In this document: positions 19,266 through 28,700 of the stretch, in pieces
Layout of the letters: every line of letters begins with the position of its first letter
Numbering within the stretch: position 1 is the first letter of the stretch
From: an uncultured Spirochaetaceae bacterium
GTDB taxonomy: Bacteria; Spirochaetota; Spirochaetia; Sphaerochaetales; Sphaerochaetaceae
Direction: 5' to 3'
Assembly: GCA_944389105.1 (NCBI GenBank)
Contig: CALXLD010000022.1
Coordinates: 247,723 to 311,722, forward strand
DNA: 64,000 nucleotides
Position numbers and translations under genes: made by a program
Notes under the pieces: model-generated
Databases searched by the model: none
Seen by the model: only the letters and a program-made list of their open reading frames with translations
Told to the model about the DNA's origin: nothing

Positions 19266-19351
19266 GTAGCAAAAGAAAATCAAAACCTCTATTATTTCTT
19301 TATAAATAATTGAGTTATAATATCATCTACTAGTTCGTATCCTCTTCTTGC

Positions 19352-19380
19352 TTTACGGGTGTAACTCCCTTTGGTATAAT
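19352..19380 (+). promoter_or_regulatory. dnaA promoter, almost leaderless
   Basis: TTTACG (19352-19357) and TATAAT (19375-19380) at 17-bp spacing. The dnaA ATG is only ten bases after the -10 and has no Shine-Dalgarno, so the mRNA leader would be about 3-4 nt. Confidence 0.7.
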
Positions 19381-19390
19381 CTCTCGCAGT

Positions 19391-20737
19391 ATGGAAAATC
19401 TCTTGAATATATGGCAGGAAGCATCCTCTCACCTGGAGAATACGTTACCTGAATCAAAAAAACAGTGGATAAGGAAAATTTCATTTGAAAAAGAAGAAAA
19501 CGGAAAGATGATACTCTCTCTTTCTTCGGCTTTCTATAAAGAGACGACTGAAAAAAACTGCAAGGCAGATATAGAGAATACAGTTGCAGAAATCTCAGGA
19601 AGGGAAATTCCCGTAGAATTTATTGTGAATACAGCCAGAAAGCCATCATCGAAAACAGTCTCAAAAGCTCAGAAAAAAGAAAAAACAGAACCAGTATCCA
19701 AGAATACGACATTAAATAAGCAGTATTCATTTGATAATTTCATATCAGGAGACAACAGCAGCTTTGCTTTCAATGCATGCAAAGTAATTGCACAGAATCC
19801 GGGAACCTCATTTAACCCATGTCTTATTTATGGTGGAGTAGGGCTTGGAAAAACACATCTTCTTGAATCAATAGGCAACTATATAGATGAGCATAATCCT
19901 AAAATGAAGATAATATATACAACAGCAGAAAGCTTTACGAATGAATTCATAGATTCACTGCTTTCAAAAGAGAAAATATCATCATTCAAGGCAAAATACA
20001 GAAGCGTAGATGTGCTTCTTATCGATGATATCCATTTTCTTCAGAAAAAGGATTCAACTCAGGAAGAGCTGTTCCACACATTCAATGAGCTTTATGATAA
20101 CCACAAGCAGATAGTCCTCACATGCGATAGACCAATAACAGAACTCACAGATATAACGGATAGGCTCAAGACAAGATTCAGAAAAGGTCTGAATGTAGAT
20201 CTTCAGCCACCTGCATATGAGACAAGAATGGCAATTGCGATACAGAAATGCAGGGAAAGAAACTACCAGATTGATCAGAAGGTCCTAGAATATATCTGCC
20301 AGAACGTAAATACGAATGTAAGGGATCTTGAAGGAGCTCTTACAACATTAAGTTCCTTTGCAACTCTTGTCGGAAAACCAGTAACTCTTGAAATTGCAAA
20401 AGAGCAGCTCAAGAATTTCATCATATCTCCTGCAATAAAGAACAGCGACATTACAATTGATATGATAATCCATAGTACAGCAGCCTATTTCAACGTTAAG
20501 GATTACGATATAAGAGGTAAAAGCAGAAATAAGAACATCACTTTAGCTCGCCATATATCTATATATCTTGCCTCTGAGCTGACTTCCTATTCACTTTCGG
20601 AAATAGGAAAGATGATGAACGGAAAAGATCATACCACAATCATGTATTCCGTTGAGAAAATCAAATCAATCCTTGATACAGATGAGTCAGTAAGACAGGC
20701 AGTAAACAACATAAAATCAGAACTTCTTGAAAGCTGA
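19391..20737 (+). CDS. dnaA: Chromosomal replication initiator DnaA
   Basis: A 448-residue DnaA that binds DnaA boxes, melts the origin and recruits the helicase. Domain I covers about 1-80; a Lys/Ser/Thr-rich linker 90-115; and the AAA+ domain has Walker A GGVGLGKTHLLES near 152 and Walker B LLIDDIHFL near 215. The C-terminal HTH contains the box-recognition loop GKDHTTIMYS near 420. The ATG at 19391 fits the family N-terminus. It is the first gene of the rightward group, and gene direction flips just upstream, marking the origin. Confidence 0.98.
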   Translation: MENLLNIWQEASSHLENTLPESKKQWIRKISFEKEENGKMILSLSSAFYKETTEKNCKADIENTVAEISGREIPVEFIVNTARKPSSKTVSKAQKKEKTEPVSKNTTLNKQYSFDNFISGDNSSFAFNACKVIAQNPGTSFNPCLIYGGVGLGKTHLLESIGNYIDEHNPKMKIIYTTAESFTNEFIDSLLSKEKISSFKAKYRSVDVLLIDDIHFLQKKDSTQEELFHTFNELYDNHKQIVLTCDRPITELTDITDRLKTRFRKGLNVDLQPPAYETRMAIAIQKCRERNYQIDQKVLEYICQNVNTNVRDLEGALTTLSSFATLVGKPVTLEIAKEQLKNFIISPAIKNSDITIDMIIHSTAAYFNVKDYDIRGKSRNKNITLARHISIYLASELTSYSLSEIGKMMNGKDHTTIMYSVEKIKSILDTDESVRQAVNNIKSELLES

Positions 20738-20738
20738 G

Positions 20739-20951
20739 TTTTCCACAACCGGTGGAAAAACCATGTGGAAAACCGGTGAAAAACATGTAGAAAGCATCTG
20801 GAAAAGCTGTGGAATAAAAAATGGTTTTCCACAGCTTTTTTCATCATCTTACGATTCTGGTGGAAAACTGTTGAAAATAAGCCTGGTTTTCCACAATTTT
20901 ATTCACATACTAAATTTTTACAATTAAAAGAGATAAATATAGTTTTCCACA
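20739..20951. other. Replication origin (oriC): DnaA-box cluster between dnaA and dnaN
   Basis: Five exact TTTTCCACA boxes lie in the 286-bp dnaA-dnaN gap: 20739 (+), 20764 (-), 20825 (+), 20887 (+) and 20943 (+). A TATTCCACA variant is at 20808 (-), and degenerate copies lie near 20750 and 20858. An AT-rich stretch with ATTAAAAGAGATAAATATAG follows to 20941, a candidate unwinding element. The position beside dnaA and the strand switch of the genes support this as the working origin. Confidence 0.88.
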
Positions 20952-21023
20952 ATTTCACAGCTCTTACTATTATTACTGCACTCAAAATTATGATATATTA
21001 ATAAACAATAGAAGGAGCAAACT

Positions 21024-22130
21024 GTGAAATTTTTATGCCAGTCAAATGTTCTCAGAAGTGAAATAGAAATTGCTAATAGCTTTTCAAGTTCAAAAAACTC
21101 ATTATCAATATTCAGCAACGTTCTTCTTGAAGCAACTAATGATGCACTTACAATAAAAGCTACTGATCAGAATATGGGATTTTCATCAATAATTCCTGTA
21201 TCTGTTCTTGTACCAGGTTCTACAACTGTTTATTGCGATAAGCTTTCGCAGCTTCTTAAGAATATTCCAGACACAGAAATAGAAGTCTCCGAAGAAAATG
21301 GGAATATGGTAATAAAACCATCTGATAACAGTTCAGGATTCATCATTAACATAAAGACAATAGATTCATCCAAATTCCCTGAGATGGTTGATATAAATGA
21401 ATCGCTTTATTTCTCCCTTACCCAGAGAGATTACTTTGACATGATAGACAAAACTTCTTTTGCTGTAGCTGAAAATGATTCAAGGCATTTCCTTACAGGT
21501 GTCTATATGGAAAAAAAGGATGATGACCTGGTACTTGTTGCTACGGATGGAAAGAGAATGGGATATGTATGCCGTCACTTTGAGCAGTCGATTCCTGATT
21601 TTCCGCCAGCTATAATTCCTCCTAAATTCCTGTCACTGATGAAATCAATGGGATCAGGAGAAGGTCTTTTCTCAATAGGAGTAAATGAAGGATATATATT
21701 CTCAGAAATCGGAAATAGAACAATCTATTCAACTCTGATACAGGGACCATATCCAGCTTATGAGAAAGTAATACCTAAGAATCTTGAGAATTACTGTGTC
21801 ATCAGGAAAGAAGATATGGAAAAGGCTATATCGCTTATATCTATACTTGTTGAGAGTAAATCAAAGAGAATCTTCGTTGACCTTACTGATAATAAAGTGA
21901 TTCTCTCAAGTGAAAATACAGAATTCGGTGAAGGTGAGCAGTCTGTTCCTGCTTCTTATTCTGGAGCTGATGTAAGAATGTCATTCAATTCCCAGCTTCT
22001 TGTCGCTCCGATAAAGAAGATTGATTCTGAATATATCAAAATCCTATTCAGCAAACCTTCTTCTGCCATGATTTTTACATCAGAACCTGAAAAAGATTAT
22101 CTTTTTGTTCTGATGCCAATGCAGATTTGA
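21024..22130 (+). CDS. dnaN: DNA polymerase III sliding clamp (beta subunit)
   Basis: A 368-residue beta clamp that tethers the replicative polymerase. It has three repeated clamp domains, begins KFLCQSNVLRSEIEIANSF and ends VLMPMQI, the usual C-terminus. The start is a GTG at 21024 with AAGGAG at good spacing. It follows the origin directly, and its stop overlaps the recF start (TGATG). Confidence 0.97.
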   Translation: MKFLCQSNVLRSEIEIANSFSSSKNSLSIFSNVLLEATNDALTIKATDQNMGFSSIIPVSVLVPGSTTVYCDKLSQLLKNIPDTEIEVSEENGNMVIKPSDNSSGFIINIKTIDSSKFPEMVDINESLYFSLTQRDYFDMIDKTSFAVAENDSRHFLTGVYMEKKDDDLVLVATDGKRMGYVCRHFEQSIPDFPPAIIPPKFLSLMKSMGSGEGLFSIGVNEGYIFSEIGNRTIYSTLIQGPYPAYEKVIPKNLENYCVIRKEDMEKAISLISILVESKSKRIFVDLTDNKVILSSENTEFGEGEQSVPASYSGADVRMSFNSQLLVAPIKKIDSEYIKILFSKPSSAMIFTSEPEKDYLFVLMPMQI

Positions 22131-23206
22131 TGAGATTCACATCTCTTTCAATAAGGAATTTCAGAAATATATCCTCTGCAGATGTTGATATAAATGCAGA
22201 GGATATTGTTCTCACGGGAATAAATGGCCAGGGAAAAACAAATTTTCTTGAAGCTGTATATCTCCTTTGCTATGGATCTTCATTCAGGACAAACCATATA
22301 AAGGAATGCGTAAAGCATGAAAATGGAGGTTTTACTTTATCAGCAGTTTCAGAGAATAACGGTATAAAGGAAAAAATAAGCATAACTTTCTCTGATAATA
22401 AAAGAAGAATAACTATAGATGGAAAAGAGATTACCGATAGAAGAAGTCTTATATACAGCTTTCCATGCATAGTATTCTCACATGATGATATCCTCTTTGT
22501 TAAAGGTGAACCGGAGTATAGAAGAAAATTCTTTGATCAGATGATGAGTCTGTATTCTCCTCTGTTTTTTGATTCTCTGCGTTCTTATAGAGGGATACTT
22601 ATGCAGCGCAATGCTGCTGTAAAGCAGGGAAATAAGGAAATAATATCTCTTTATAACAGCAGACTTGCTATGTTCGGGCTGGAAATAATGAAGGAAAGAG
22701 CTGAAGCTGTATATGGATTCAATTCAATATTCCCAGAGCTTTTCAGAAGAATTTCATCTGCTGATATGGATGTAAATGTAAGATATCAGCCATCATGGCA
22801 GGGAATGGAAAGCGTGGATGAGATATGTTCTTATCTTGAATCGAATATTGACAGAGATATAGTTCTATCAACTACTTCTAGTGGTCCTCATAGAGATAAA
22901 TTCACTGTAATGTGTGATGGGATCCCATTTTCATCAATCGGATCGACAGGGCAGGTAAGGCTGGCATCAATACTGTTCAGAATAGCAGAATCGATATATT
23001 TCTCAGAAAAAACAGGAAATAAGCCAATGATTCTGATTGATGATGTCCTTCTTGAATTAGACAGTGAAAAAAGAGGTCTTGTTCTTGAATCATTGCCTGG
23101 ATACTCCCAGGCATTCTATACATTTCTTCCGAATGAGAGCTATTTTTCGGATAAAAAAGAAAATGCTCTGACTTATAATGTTAAAGAAGGATCTTTTTAT
23201 GATTGA
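22130..23206 (+). CDS. recF: DNA replication and repair protein RecF
   Basis: A 358-residue SMC-like ATPase that loads RecA at gaps. Walker A GINGQGKTN is near residue 33, the signature SSGPHRDKF near 256 and the Walker B region MILIDDVLLELD near 305. The ATG at 22130 overlaps the dnaN stop codon, giving coupled translation; a TTG one codon earlier is less likely. It overlaps the following DUF721 gene by 8 bases. Confidence 0.96.
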   Translation: MRFTSLSIRNFRNISSADVDINAEDIVLTGINGQGKTNFLEAVYLLCYGSSFRTNHIKECVKHENGGFTLSAVSENNGIKEKISITFSDNKRRITIDGKEITDRRSLIYSFPCIVFSHDDILFVKGEPEYRRKFFDQMMSLYSPLFFDSLRSYRGILMQRNAAVKQGNKEIISLYNSRLAMFGLEIMKERAEAVYGFNSIFPELFRRISSADMDVNVRYQPSWQGMESVDEICSYLESNIDRDIVLSTTSSGPHRDKFTVMCDGIPFSSIGSTGQVRLASILFRIAESIYFSEKTGNKPMILIDDVLLELDSEKRGLVLESLPGYSQAFYTFLPNESYFSDKKENALTYNVKEGSFYD

Positions 23207-23480
23207 GGTAAAAGATATAAAAGACCTTGTAAGGGAATATGTAAATAAGACTGTTTCTCCTGAAATGAATTACCACAGGAAATGGCCTATTATCGCTGGT
23301 CCTAATCTTAGGAGAGTCACTTCTTTTGCGAGAATGGAAGATCATACTATATGCATATTCGTAAAAGGTTCTTCTGCAAAAGCCATGGTAATGCTTGAAA
23401 AGAACAGGATTATCTCAGATTTCAATAAAAATTTTCCGTCAGTTTATGCTGACGATATAAAAATACTCAGATTCCAGTAA
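23199..23480 (+). CDS. DUF721 (DciA-like) protein
   Basis: A 93-residue DUF721-family protein. The family includes DciA, the helicase-loading factor used by bacteria that lack DnaC/DnaI, so here it may help load DnaB at the nearby origin; this is inference from family and position. GAAGG lies 8-9 bases before the ATG at 23199, better than the in-frame ATG at 23178. It is the last gene of dnaA-dnaN-recF-DUF721. Confidence 0.85.
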   Translation: MIEVKDIKDLVREYVNKTVSPEMNYHRKWPIIAGPNLRRVTSFARMEDHTICIFVKGSSAKAMVMLEKNRIISDFNKNFPSVYADDIKILRFQ

Positions 23481-23591
23481 AGTGTTCAGAAATATATAGA
23501 ATTAACTCAATTCATTCATATGAAACAAGTATTTGTTGACCGTTAGAATATGTCAGATTAAGCTTTTGTTAACAAACAAAAGGAGAAAACC

Positions 23592-24596
23592 ATGAAAAGG
23601 AAAATTACGGTAATTCTTCTTGCTATTATAGTTGCATTACCAGTATTCGCAGCTGAATCAGTTAATGCTTATACTACTCTTGAAGAACCTCTTGCAGCAG
23701 CTCTTTTTGCTAAGTTTGAAGAGGAGACAGGAATTCATGTGAATTTCGTACGTCTTTCAGGAGGTGAGGCAGTAGCTAGACTTCAGGCTGAATCATCCAA
23801 TCCTCAGGCATCTATCTGGGTTGGAGGAGTAGGGCTTGATCATATAACAGCAAAAGGCATGGGCCTTACTGAACCTTATGTAAGCCGTTATTCAAGGAAT
23901 ACACCAGCTCAGTATCGTGATCCTGATAATTACTGGATTGGTCTTTATGTAGGTCCGCTTACATTCGTAACCAACCTTGATAGGGCAGCAGAACTTGGTC
24001 TTGATGTCCCACATTCATGGGCAGATCTTCTTAAGCCTGAATATAAGGGATATATAAGAATGGCAAATCCGAATTCATCCGGAACCGCATATAACGTGCT
24101 GACTACTATGATTTATGTCCTCGGATCAGAAGATGCCATGATGGAATATATGACTGAGCTCGATAAGAATATCGATCAGTATACAAGATCAGGCTCAGCT
24201 CCTGGAAAGAGTGTCGCAACAGGTGAGATTCCAATTGCAATAGGTTATGCACATGACCAGGTTAAGCTTAAGGATGCAGGTGCTAACATTGAGATAACAG
24301 CTCCTTCTGAAGGAACTGGATTTGAGCTTGCTTCCATGTCTATCGTAAAGAATGGACCGGATCCTGTTAATGCAAAGAAGCTTTACGATTGGATTATTTC
24401 TGACAAGGATGCACAGGATATCTTTACACAGTGGTATGTTGTTCTTGTAGCGGATGGAGCTCCGAAGCATCCTGATGCACTTTCAATCAATGATATAAAG
24501 ACAGTCGATCAGGACTTTGCATGGGATGGAGATCCTGCAAATAAGGACCGCATTCTTAATCGTTGGACAAGCGAAATAGGAAATAAGCGCGGTTAA
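23592..24596 (+). CDS. Ferric-iron ABC transporter substrate-binding protein (FbpA/AfuA type)
   Basis: A 334-residue exported binding protein with a Sec signal (KRKITVILLAIIVALPVFAAES). The mature start VNAYTTLEEPLAAALFAKFEEETGI, then WVGGVGLDHITAKG, resembles the type-2 periplasmic ferric-binding proteins. The permease and ATPase follow directly, giving a full Fbp-type importer. AAAGGAG lies seven bases upstream. A possible promoter TTGACC lies at 23537, with a poor -10. Confidence 0.88.
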   Translation: MKRKITVILLAIIVALPVFAAESVNAYTTLEEPLAAALFAKFEEETGIHVNFVRLSGGEAVARLQAESSNPQASIWVGGVGLDHITAKGMGLTEPYVSRYSRNTPAQYRDPDNYWIGLYVGPLTFVTNLDRAAELGLDVPHSWADLLKPEYKGYIRMANPNSSGTAYNVLTTMIYVLGSEDAMMEYMTELDKNIDQYTRSGSAPGKSVATGEIPIAIGYAHDQVKLKDAGANIEITAPSEGTGFELASMSIVKNGPDPVNAKKLYDWIISDKDAQDIFTQWYVVLVADGAPKHPDALSINDIKTVDQDFAWDGDPANKDRILNRWTSEIGNKRG

Positions 24597-24603
24597 TTCT
24601 TAT

Positions 24604-24632
24604 ATGCCCTACCTCTTTATGGGATAGGGCAT
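24604..24632 (+). repeat. Hairpin between iron-binding-protein gene and permease gene
   Basis: ATGCCCTA (24604-24611) pairs with TAGGGCAT (24625-24632). It is followed by GATTTTTC, so it may be a partial terminator that lowers permease expression relative to the binding protein, or may protect the upstream mRNA. Confidence 0.7.
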
Positions 24633-24651
24633 GATTTTTCAGGAAGGACCG

Positions 24652-26883
24652 ATGTTTACAAAGAAAAGAATAATCCAGTATGCAGTCATAGCTGTGCTTT
24701 TCTGTATTGCTGTTTTCTGGATATATAATCAGCTGTCATCTTCATTTGCTGAATATGCAGAAGAAAGAAATTTCAGTGAAATAGAGCTTTTTGCCAGGAC
24801 AGCTCCAGATGAAATGGATAAAGAAGATGCAGATATGTGGCTTTCATCGGTATCAGAGATGATACCAGGAGCTATCAGTGCGTATCTTATATATGATGAG
24901 GATCTCTGGGATTTTGTTTCTTTTGCTGGATCTGATACTCTTCTTGAGCTTTATGATGATAATAAGGGAAATGATGTATTCGTAAGAGCTATCGATAGCT
25001 GTTATTACCTTGAACCTTATGTCTTCAGCAATCTGTTTCCTATAGATTATTCAGAGAATAAGGATGGAACTGCTGTTGATGACAGCCAGCTTTATTTCAT
25101 ACCTACTGCAGATGAAAGCGGTGCTTTTTCTGTTGGTGCAATAATAATAGCGGTTCCTGATACAGCTGTTACCGGATATGAAAACCTGATGAGGGTACTT
25201 CTTTTCGGTTTTGCTGTTATCTTCCTGATTATCTCAGCTATATTGATGTTCACAAGGGATCCTATGACAGGATTTCTTGTCCTTGCTCTTTTCATCATAG
25301 TCGGCCTGTTTGTAGCTTTTCCTATATTTGAAGCTATAAGGCTGTCTTTTGTTGAGAGTGGTCATTTTTCATTTGAAATATGGAAAAGATGCCTTTCACC
25401 TACATATCTTCAGGCACTCTGGGGATCTCTTAAGCTTGGTGTCCTGACAGCTACTGCTTCGACTATCATAGGTTTTCTTTTTGCATTTTTAATAGAAAGA
25501 ACTTCTTTCAGGCAGAAGAAGCTGATGACAACGCTTGCAACGATGCCTGTTATATCGCCGCCGTTTTCACTCTCATTATCCATAATTCTTCTTTTTGGGA
25601 ATAATGGTCTTATATCAAAGCAGCTTCTGCATATGAACGCATCGATATATGGTCTTGGAGGTCTTGTGCTTGTAGAGACCATAGGAATGTTTCCAATAGC
25701 TTTTATGACACTTTCAGGAGTTCTCAGGCAGATTGATTCTACTGTTGAGGATGCAGCTCTTGATCTTTCTGCGACAAGATGGCAGACATTCAGGACTGTT
25801 ACATTCCCGCTTGCTATTCCAGGTGTGCTTTCTGCGTGGCTTCTGGTCTTTACAAATAGTCTTGCTGATTTTGCAAATCCTCTTCTTCTTTCGGGAGATT
25901 ACAGGGTATTGTCAACTGAGGCATATATGCTCGTAACTGGAAGAAATGATCTTGGAGCTGGCTCTGCCTTATCATTCCTGCTTCTTCTTCCAACGCTTAC
26001 AGCTTTCCTTGCCCAGCGTTTCTGGGTTTCAAGAAAGAGTTATGTCACTGTTACGGGAAAACCGTCGACAACTCTTACGGATCTTACAAACAAACCAGTA
26101 AGGATTACTCTGGAAGCTATTGCCTGGACTATCATGGGATTTATATTGGTTCTTTATCTCACGATAGTGGCAGGATGCTTTGTAAGGAACTGGGGTATAG
26201 ATTATTCATTTACACTTGATAACTGGGGAGAAGCTCTTTCGAGAGGACTTACAGCTATCAGGGATACAGTGACTCTTGCTGCTATTGCAACGCCTATTGC
26301 CGGAATTCTTGCTATGGTCGCTGCAATGCTTATAGTAAGGAAGAAATTCCCAGGAAAACGGCTTCTTGAGATACTTATTATGACTCCATATGCTATTCCA
26401 GGTACATTGATAGGTATCAGCTACATACTTGCATTCAACAAGCCCCCGATACTGCTTGTTGGTACAGGAGCGATCATTGTTATCAATTATGTAATAAGAG
26501 AACTTCCTGTAGGAGTGGAAAATGGAATTGCAGCACTTCATCAGATTGATCCATCTATAGAGGAAGCTGCATCGGATCTTGGTGCTGATGTAAATACTGT
26601 GTTCAGAACTATAGTGCTTCCTCTTGTCAGACCAGCTTTCATTTCTTCCATGAGCTATACATTCGTGAGATCCATGACTGCAGTTTCCGCGATAATCTTC
26701 CTTATAAGCGCAAGATGGAATCATCTTACAGTTCTGATCTTCAATTTTTCTGAGAATCTAAGATTTGGGCTTGCCAGCGTCCTTTCAACTGTTCTCATCG
26801 TGATAGTGCTGGCTGTTTTCTTCCTTATGAATGCCATCGTCCGTGATGACAAGCTGACTGAGAAGACAATATCTACGAGGTGA
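24652..26883 (+). CDS. Ferric-iron ABC transporter permease, two fused permease domains with an extracytoplasmic N-terminal insert
   Basis: A 743-residue FbpB-type permease. After a first membrane segment (residues 8-25), an acidic extracytoplasmic stretch of about 140 residues precedes further segments and two BPD_transp_1 domains. Coupling-loop motifs are EDAALDLSATRWQTFRTVTFPLAIPGVLSAW in the first half and EEAASDLGADVNTVFRTIVLPLVRPAF in the second. Typical FbpB proteins lack the large insert. I chose the ATG at 24652, with AGGAAGG just upstream, over one at 24631 inside the hairpin. Confidence 0.88.
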   Translation: MFTKKRIIQYAVIAVLFCIAVFWIYNQLSSSFAEYAEERNFSEIELFARTAPDEMDKEDADMWLSSVSEMIPGAISAYLIYDEDLWDFVSFAGSDTLLELYDDNKGNDVFVRAIDSCYYLEPYVFSNLFPIDYSENKDGTAVDDSQLYFIPTADESGAFSVGAIIIAVPDTAVTGYENLMRVLLFGFAVIFLIISAILMFTRDPMTGFLVLALFIIVGLFVAFPIFEAIRLSFVESGHFSFEIWKRCLSPTYLQALWGSLKLGVLTATASTIIGFLFAFLIERTSFRQKKLMTTLATMPVISPPFSLSLSIILLFGNNGLISKQLLHMNASIYGLGGLVLVETIGMFPIAFMTLSGVLRQIDSTVEDAALDLSATRWQTFRTVTFPLAIPGVLSAWLLVFTNSLADFANPLLLSGDYRVLSTEAYMLVTGRNDLGAGSALSFLLLLPTLTAFLAQRFWVSRKSYVTVTGKPSTTLTDLTNKPVRITLEAIAWTIMGFILVLYLTIVAGCFVRNWGIDYSFTLDNWGEALSRGLTAIRDTVTLAAIATPIAGILAMVAAMLIVRKKFPGKRLLEILIMTPYAIPGTLIGISYILAFNKPPILLVGTGAIIVINYVIRELPVGVENGIAALHQIDPSIEEAASDLGADVNTVFRTIVLPLVRPAFISSMSYTFVRSMTAVSAIIFLISARWNHLTVLIFNFSENLRFGLASVLSTVLIVIVLAVFFLMNAIVRDDKLTEKTISTR

Positions 26884-26885
26884 TT

Positions 26886-27983
26886 ATGGAAAAGAAAAGT
26901 GTATCTGTTACCCTTGAACATGTAACAAAAAGGTTTAAGAACGTAAAAGGCAAAGCTGATGTTATTGCTGTAAATGATTCGAATTTCGTTATAGAGCCAG
27001 GAGAACTTATTACACTTCTTGGACCATCGGGGTGCGGAAAAACCACAACACTGAGGATGATTGCAGGATTTGAGCTTCCTACTGAAGGGAAAATACTGAT
27101 AGGAAATCAGGATGTGACAATGCTTCCTCCAAATAAAAGAGATACAGCGACAATGTTCCAGTCATACGGTCTTTTTCCACATATGACTGTCTTTGATAAT
27201 GTTGCCTATGGACTGAAGCTCAAAAAGGTACCTAAAGAAGAAATAAAGACAAGAGTTGATGAGATGCTTTCGCTTCTGGGGCTTGCTGATATGGGAGATA
27301 GGGCACCTTCAAAGCTTTCAGGCGGCCAGCAGCAGCGAGTTGCGCTTGCAAGGTCTCTTATAGTTACTCCGTCAGTTCTTCTTCTTGATGAGCCTCTTTC
27401 CAATCTTGATGCGCTTCTGAGAGAACAGATGAGGGTCGAGATAAAGAAAATCCAGCGGGCACTTGGAATAACGGCTGTTTACGTAACTCATGATAGAACC
27501 GAGGCAATGTCTCTTTCTGACAGGGTTATCGTCATGAAAAACGGTGTCATAAGGCAAATAGGTACACCTTCAGAGATCTATGAATCCCCAGATTCCAGAT
27601 TTGTTGCTGGTTTTGTAGGAAAAGCAGCATTTTTCAATGTCGAAGTAAAAGGTCATGACGGAGAGCATTTCAAATGTGCTCTTGGTGAGAAGATTGTAGA
27701 AGTCAAGCATGCTGCTCCTGATGTGAAGGATGGAGAGGCTGTTATAATGGCAAGACCCGAATCGCTGAGAATCCTTGGCGAAGGAGAAGGAAAAATAAGC
27801 GGAAGAGTAAAGCTTAATGTATACCTTGGTTCATCCATTGAGTCCTTTGTCGATACTCCTTTTGGAGAGGTGCTTGTTGAGATTGATGATCCATTTGCAA
27901 AGAAGATCTATAGCGAGGGAGAATCGGTTTCGATAGATTTTGCACCAGACAGGGTAAGGCTTCTCTCAAAAAGCGAGGAGTAA
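26886..27983 (+). CDS. Ferric-iron ABC transporter ATP-binding protein
   Basis: A 365-residue ABC ATPase of the FbpC/PotA-like group. Walker [10 protein letters not shown] near 46, signature [15 protein letters not shown] near 142, Walker [14 protein letters not shown] near 163, and His-switch THDRTEA are intact. A C-terminal TOBE-type regulatory domain covers about 245-365. GAGG overlaps the permease stop and precedes the ATG at 26886. It energises the permease encoded just upstream. Confidence 0.93.
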   Translation: MEKKSVSVTLEHVTKRFKNVKGKADVIAVNDSNFVIEPGELITLLGPSGCGKTTTLRMIAGFELPTEGKILIGNQDVTMLPPNKRDTATMFQSYGLFPHMTVFDNVAYGLKLKKVPKEEIKTRVDEMLSLLGLADMGDRAPSKLSGGQQQRVALARSLIVTPSVLLLDEPLSNLDALLREQMRVEIKKIQRALGITAVYVTHDRTEAMSLSDRVIVMKNGVIRQIGTPSEIYESPDSRFVAGFVGKAAFFNVEVKGHDGEHFKCALGEKIVEVKHAAPDVKDGEAVIMARPESLRILGEGEGKISGRVKLNVYLGSSIESFVDTPFGEVLVEIDDPFAKKIYSEGESVSIDFAPDRVRLLSKSEE

Positions 27984-28011
27984 AGCTTGTGTAGTATAGG
28001 AATAATATGGG

Positions 28012-28040
28012 TTGACCTGTGATGCGGTGTTTGCTAGAAT
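28012..28040 (+). promoter_or_regulatory. rpmH promoter
   Basis: TTGACC (28012-28017) and TAGAAT (28035-28040) at exactly 17 bp, one of the best sigma-70 matches in the window, about 70 bp before the rpmH ATG. Confidence 0.85.
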
Positions 28041-28112
28041 CCAATAATTGGGCTGAAAAGCACCGCTATCAATGATATTAACGCTTTATGCGATTGATTT
28101 GGAGTATATCAG

Positions 28113-28280
28113 ATGAGTAACAAAGGCAAGAGAACCTATCATCCAAGCAAGATGAAGAGGACAAGGAAGTTTGGTTTCCGTGCAAGAATGGCCACAAAGG
28201 GTGGACGTCTCGTGCTTGCTCGCCGTAGAGCTAAGGGCAGACATAGCCTCACAGCCAGCGATGAGAAGAAGCCTTACTAA
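28113..28280 (+). CDS. rpmH: 50S ribosomal protein L34
   Basis: A 55-residue basic L34. It has the core [22 protein letters not shown] followed by [17 protein letters not shown], plus an unusually long polar tail [13 protein letters not shown] lies eight bases before the ATG. Its last 20 bases overlap the start of rnpA, which explains the longer tail. Confidence 0.97.
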   Translation: MSNKGKRTYHPSKMKRTRKFGFRARMATKGGRLVLARRRAKGRHSLTASDEKKPY

Positions 28281-28623
28281 GACAGAAATCATTAGAAAGA
28301 AAGAAGAGATCAATCGCATTTTCAGGCAGGGAAAAGCAATATCCTGCAGGGGAATGCGATTAATCAGTCTTAGCAACAATCTGGGTTTTGATCGCATCAT
28401 CGTAATTCCTGCAAAACATTTCGGGAATGCAGTCGAGCGGAACAAAGCTAGACGCAGGGCAAAAGAAATATTCAGAAATTATGAAATGAGGATAAGCTCA
28501 GAAGAACCAATGGAAGATGAAGGACGGGATTTTGTTCTTGTCATGTATCCTGGTAAGGTTTCCACCTTTTCCTTGCTTGAGTCCGGTTTTTTAGAACTTC
28601 TGGACAGGTCAGGGCGGAAATAG
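28261..28623 (+). CDS. rnpA: Ribonuclease P protein component
   Basis: A 120-residue RNase P protein, the partner of the RNase P RNA in tRNA 5' maturation. The RNR motif reads [15 protein letters not shown] place the start at the ATG at 28261, overlapping rpmH by 20 bases in another frame; an upstream in-frame start at 28171 would lie deep inside rpmH. There is no separate ribosome binding site, so translation is probably coupled to rpmH. No yidD gene is found before yidC. Confidence 0.9.
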   Translation: MRRSLTKTEIIRKKEEINRIFRQGKAISCRGMRLISLSNNLGFDRIIVIPAKHFGNAVERNKARRRAKEIFRNYEMRISSEEPMEDEGRDFVLVMYPGKVSTFSLLESGFLELLDRSGRK

Positions 28624-28700
28624 TTCTTATTCATTCTCATCAGCAGAGATTTCCTATTCCAGCTTCCGGATACAATCTTTCCATCATCTAAGGAGAAGAG

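Noticed and set aside
20739..20951. Short repeated motifs as a CRISPR-like array
   Set aside because: The repeats are 9-bp DnaA boxes in both orientations at irregular spacing, without regular spacers or cas genes.
23537..23591. A firm promoter for the iron-transport operon
   Set aside because: TTGACC is present, but the element at 17 bp (TAAGCT) is a poor -10, so no separate feature is listed.
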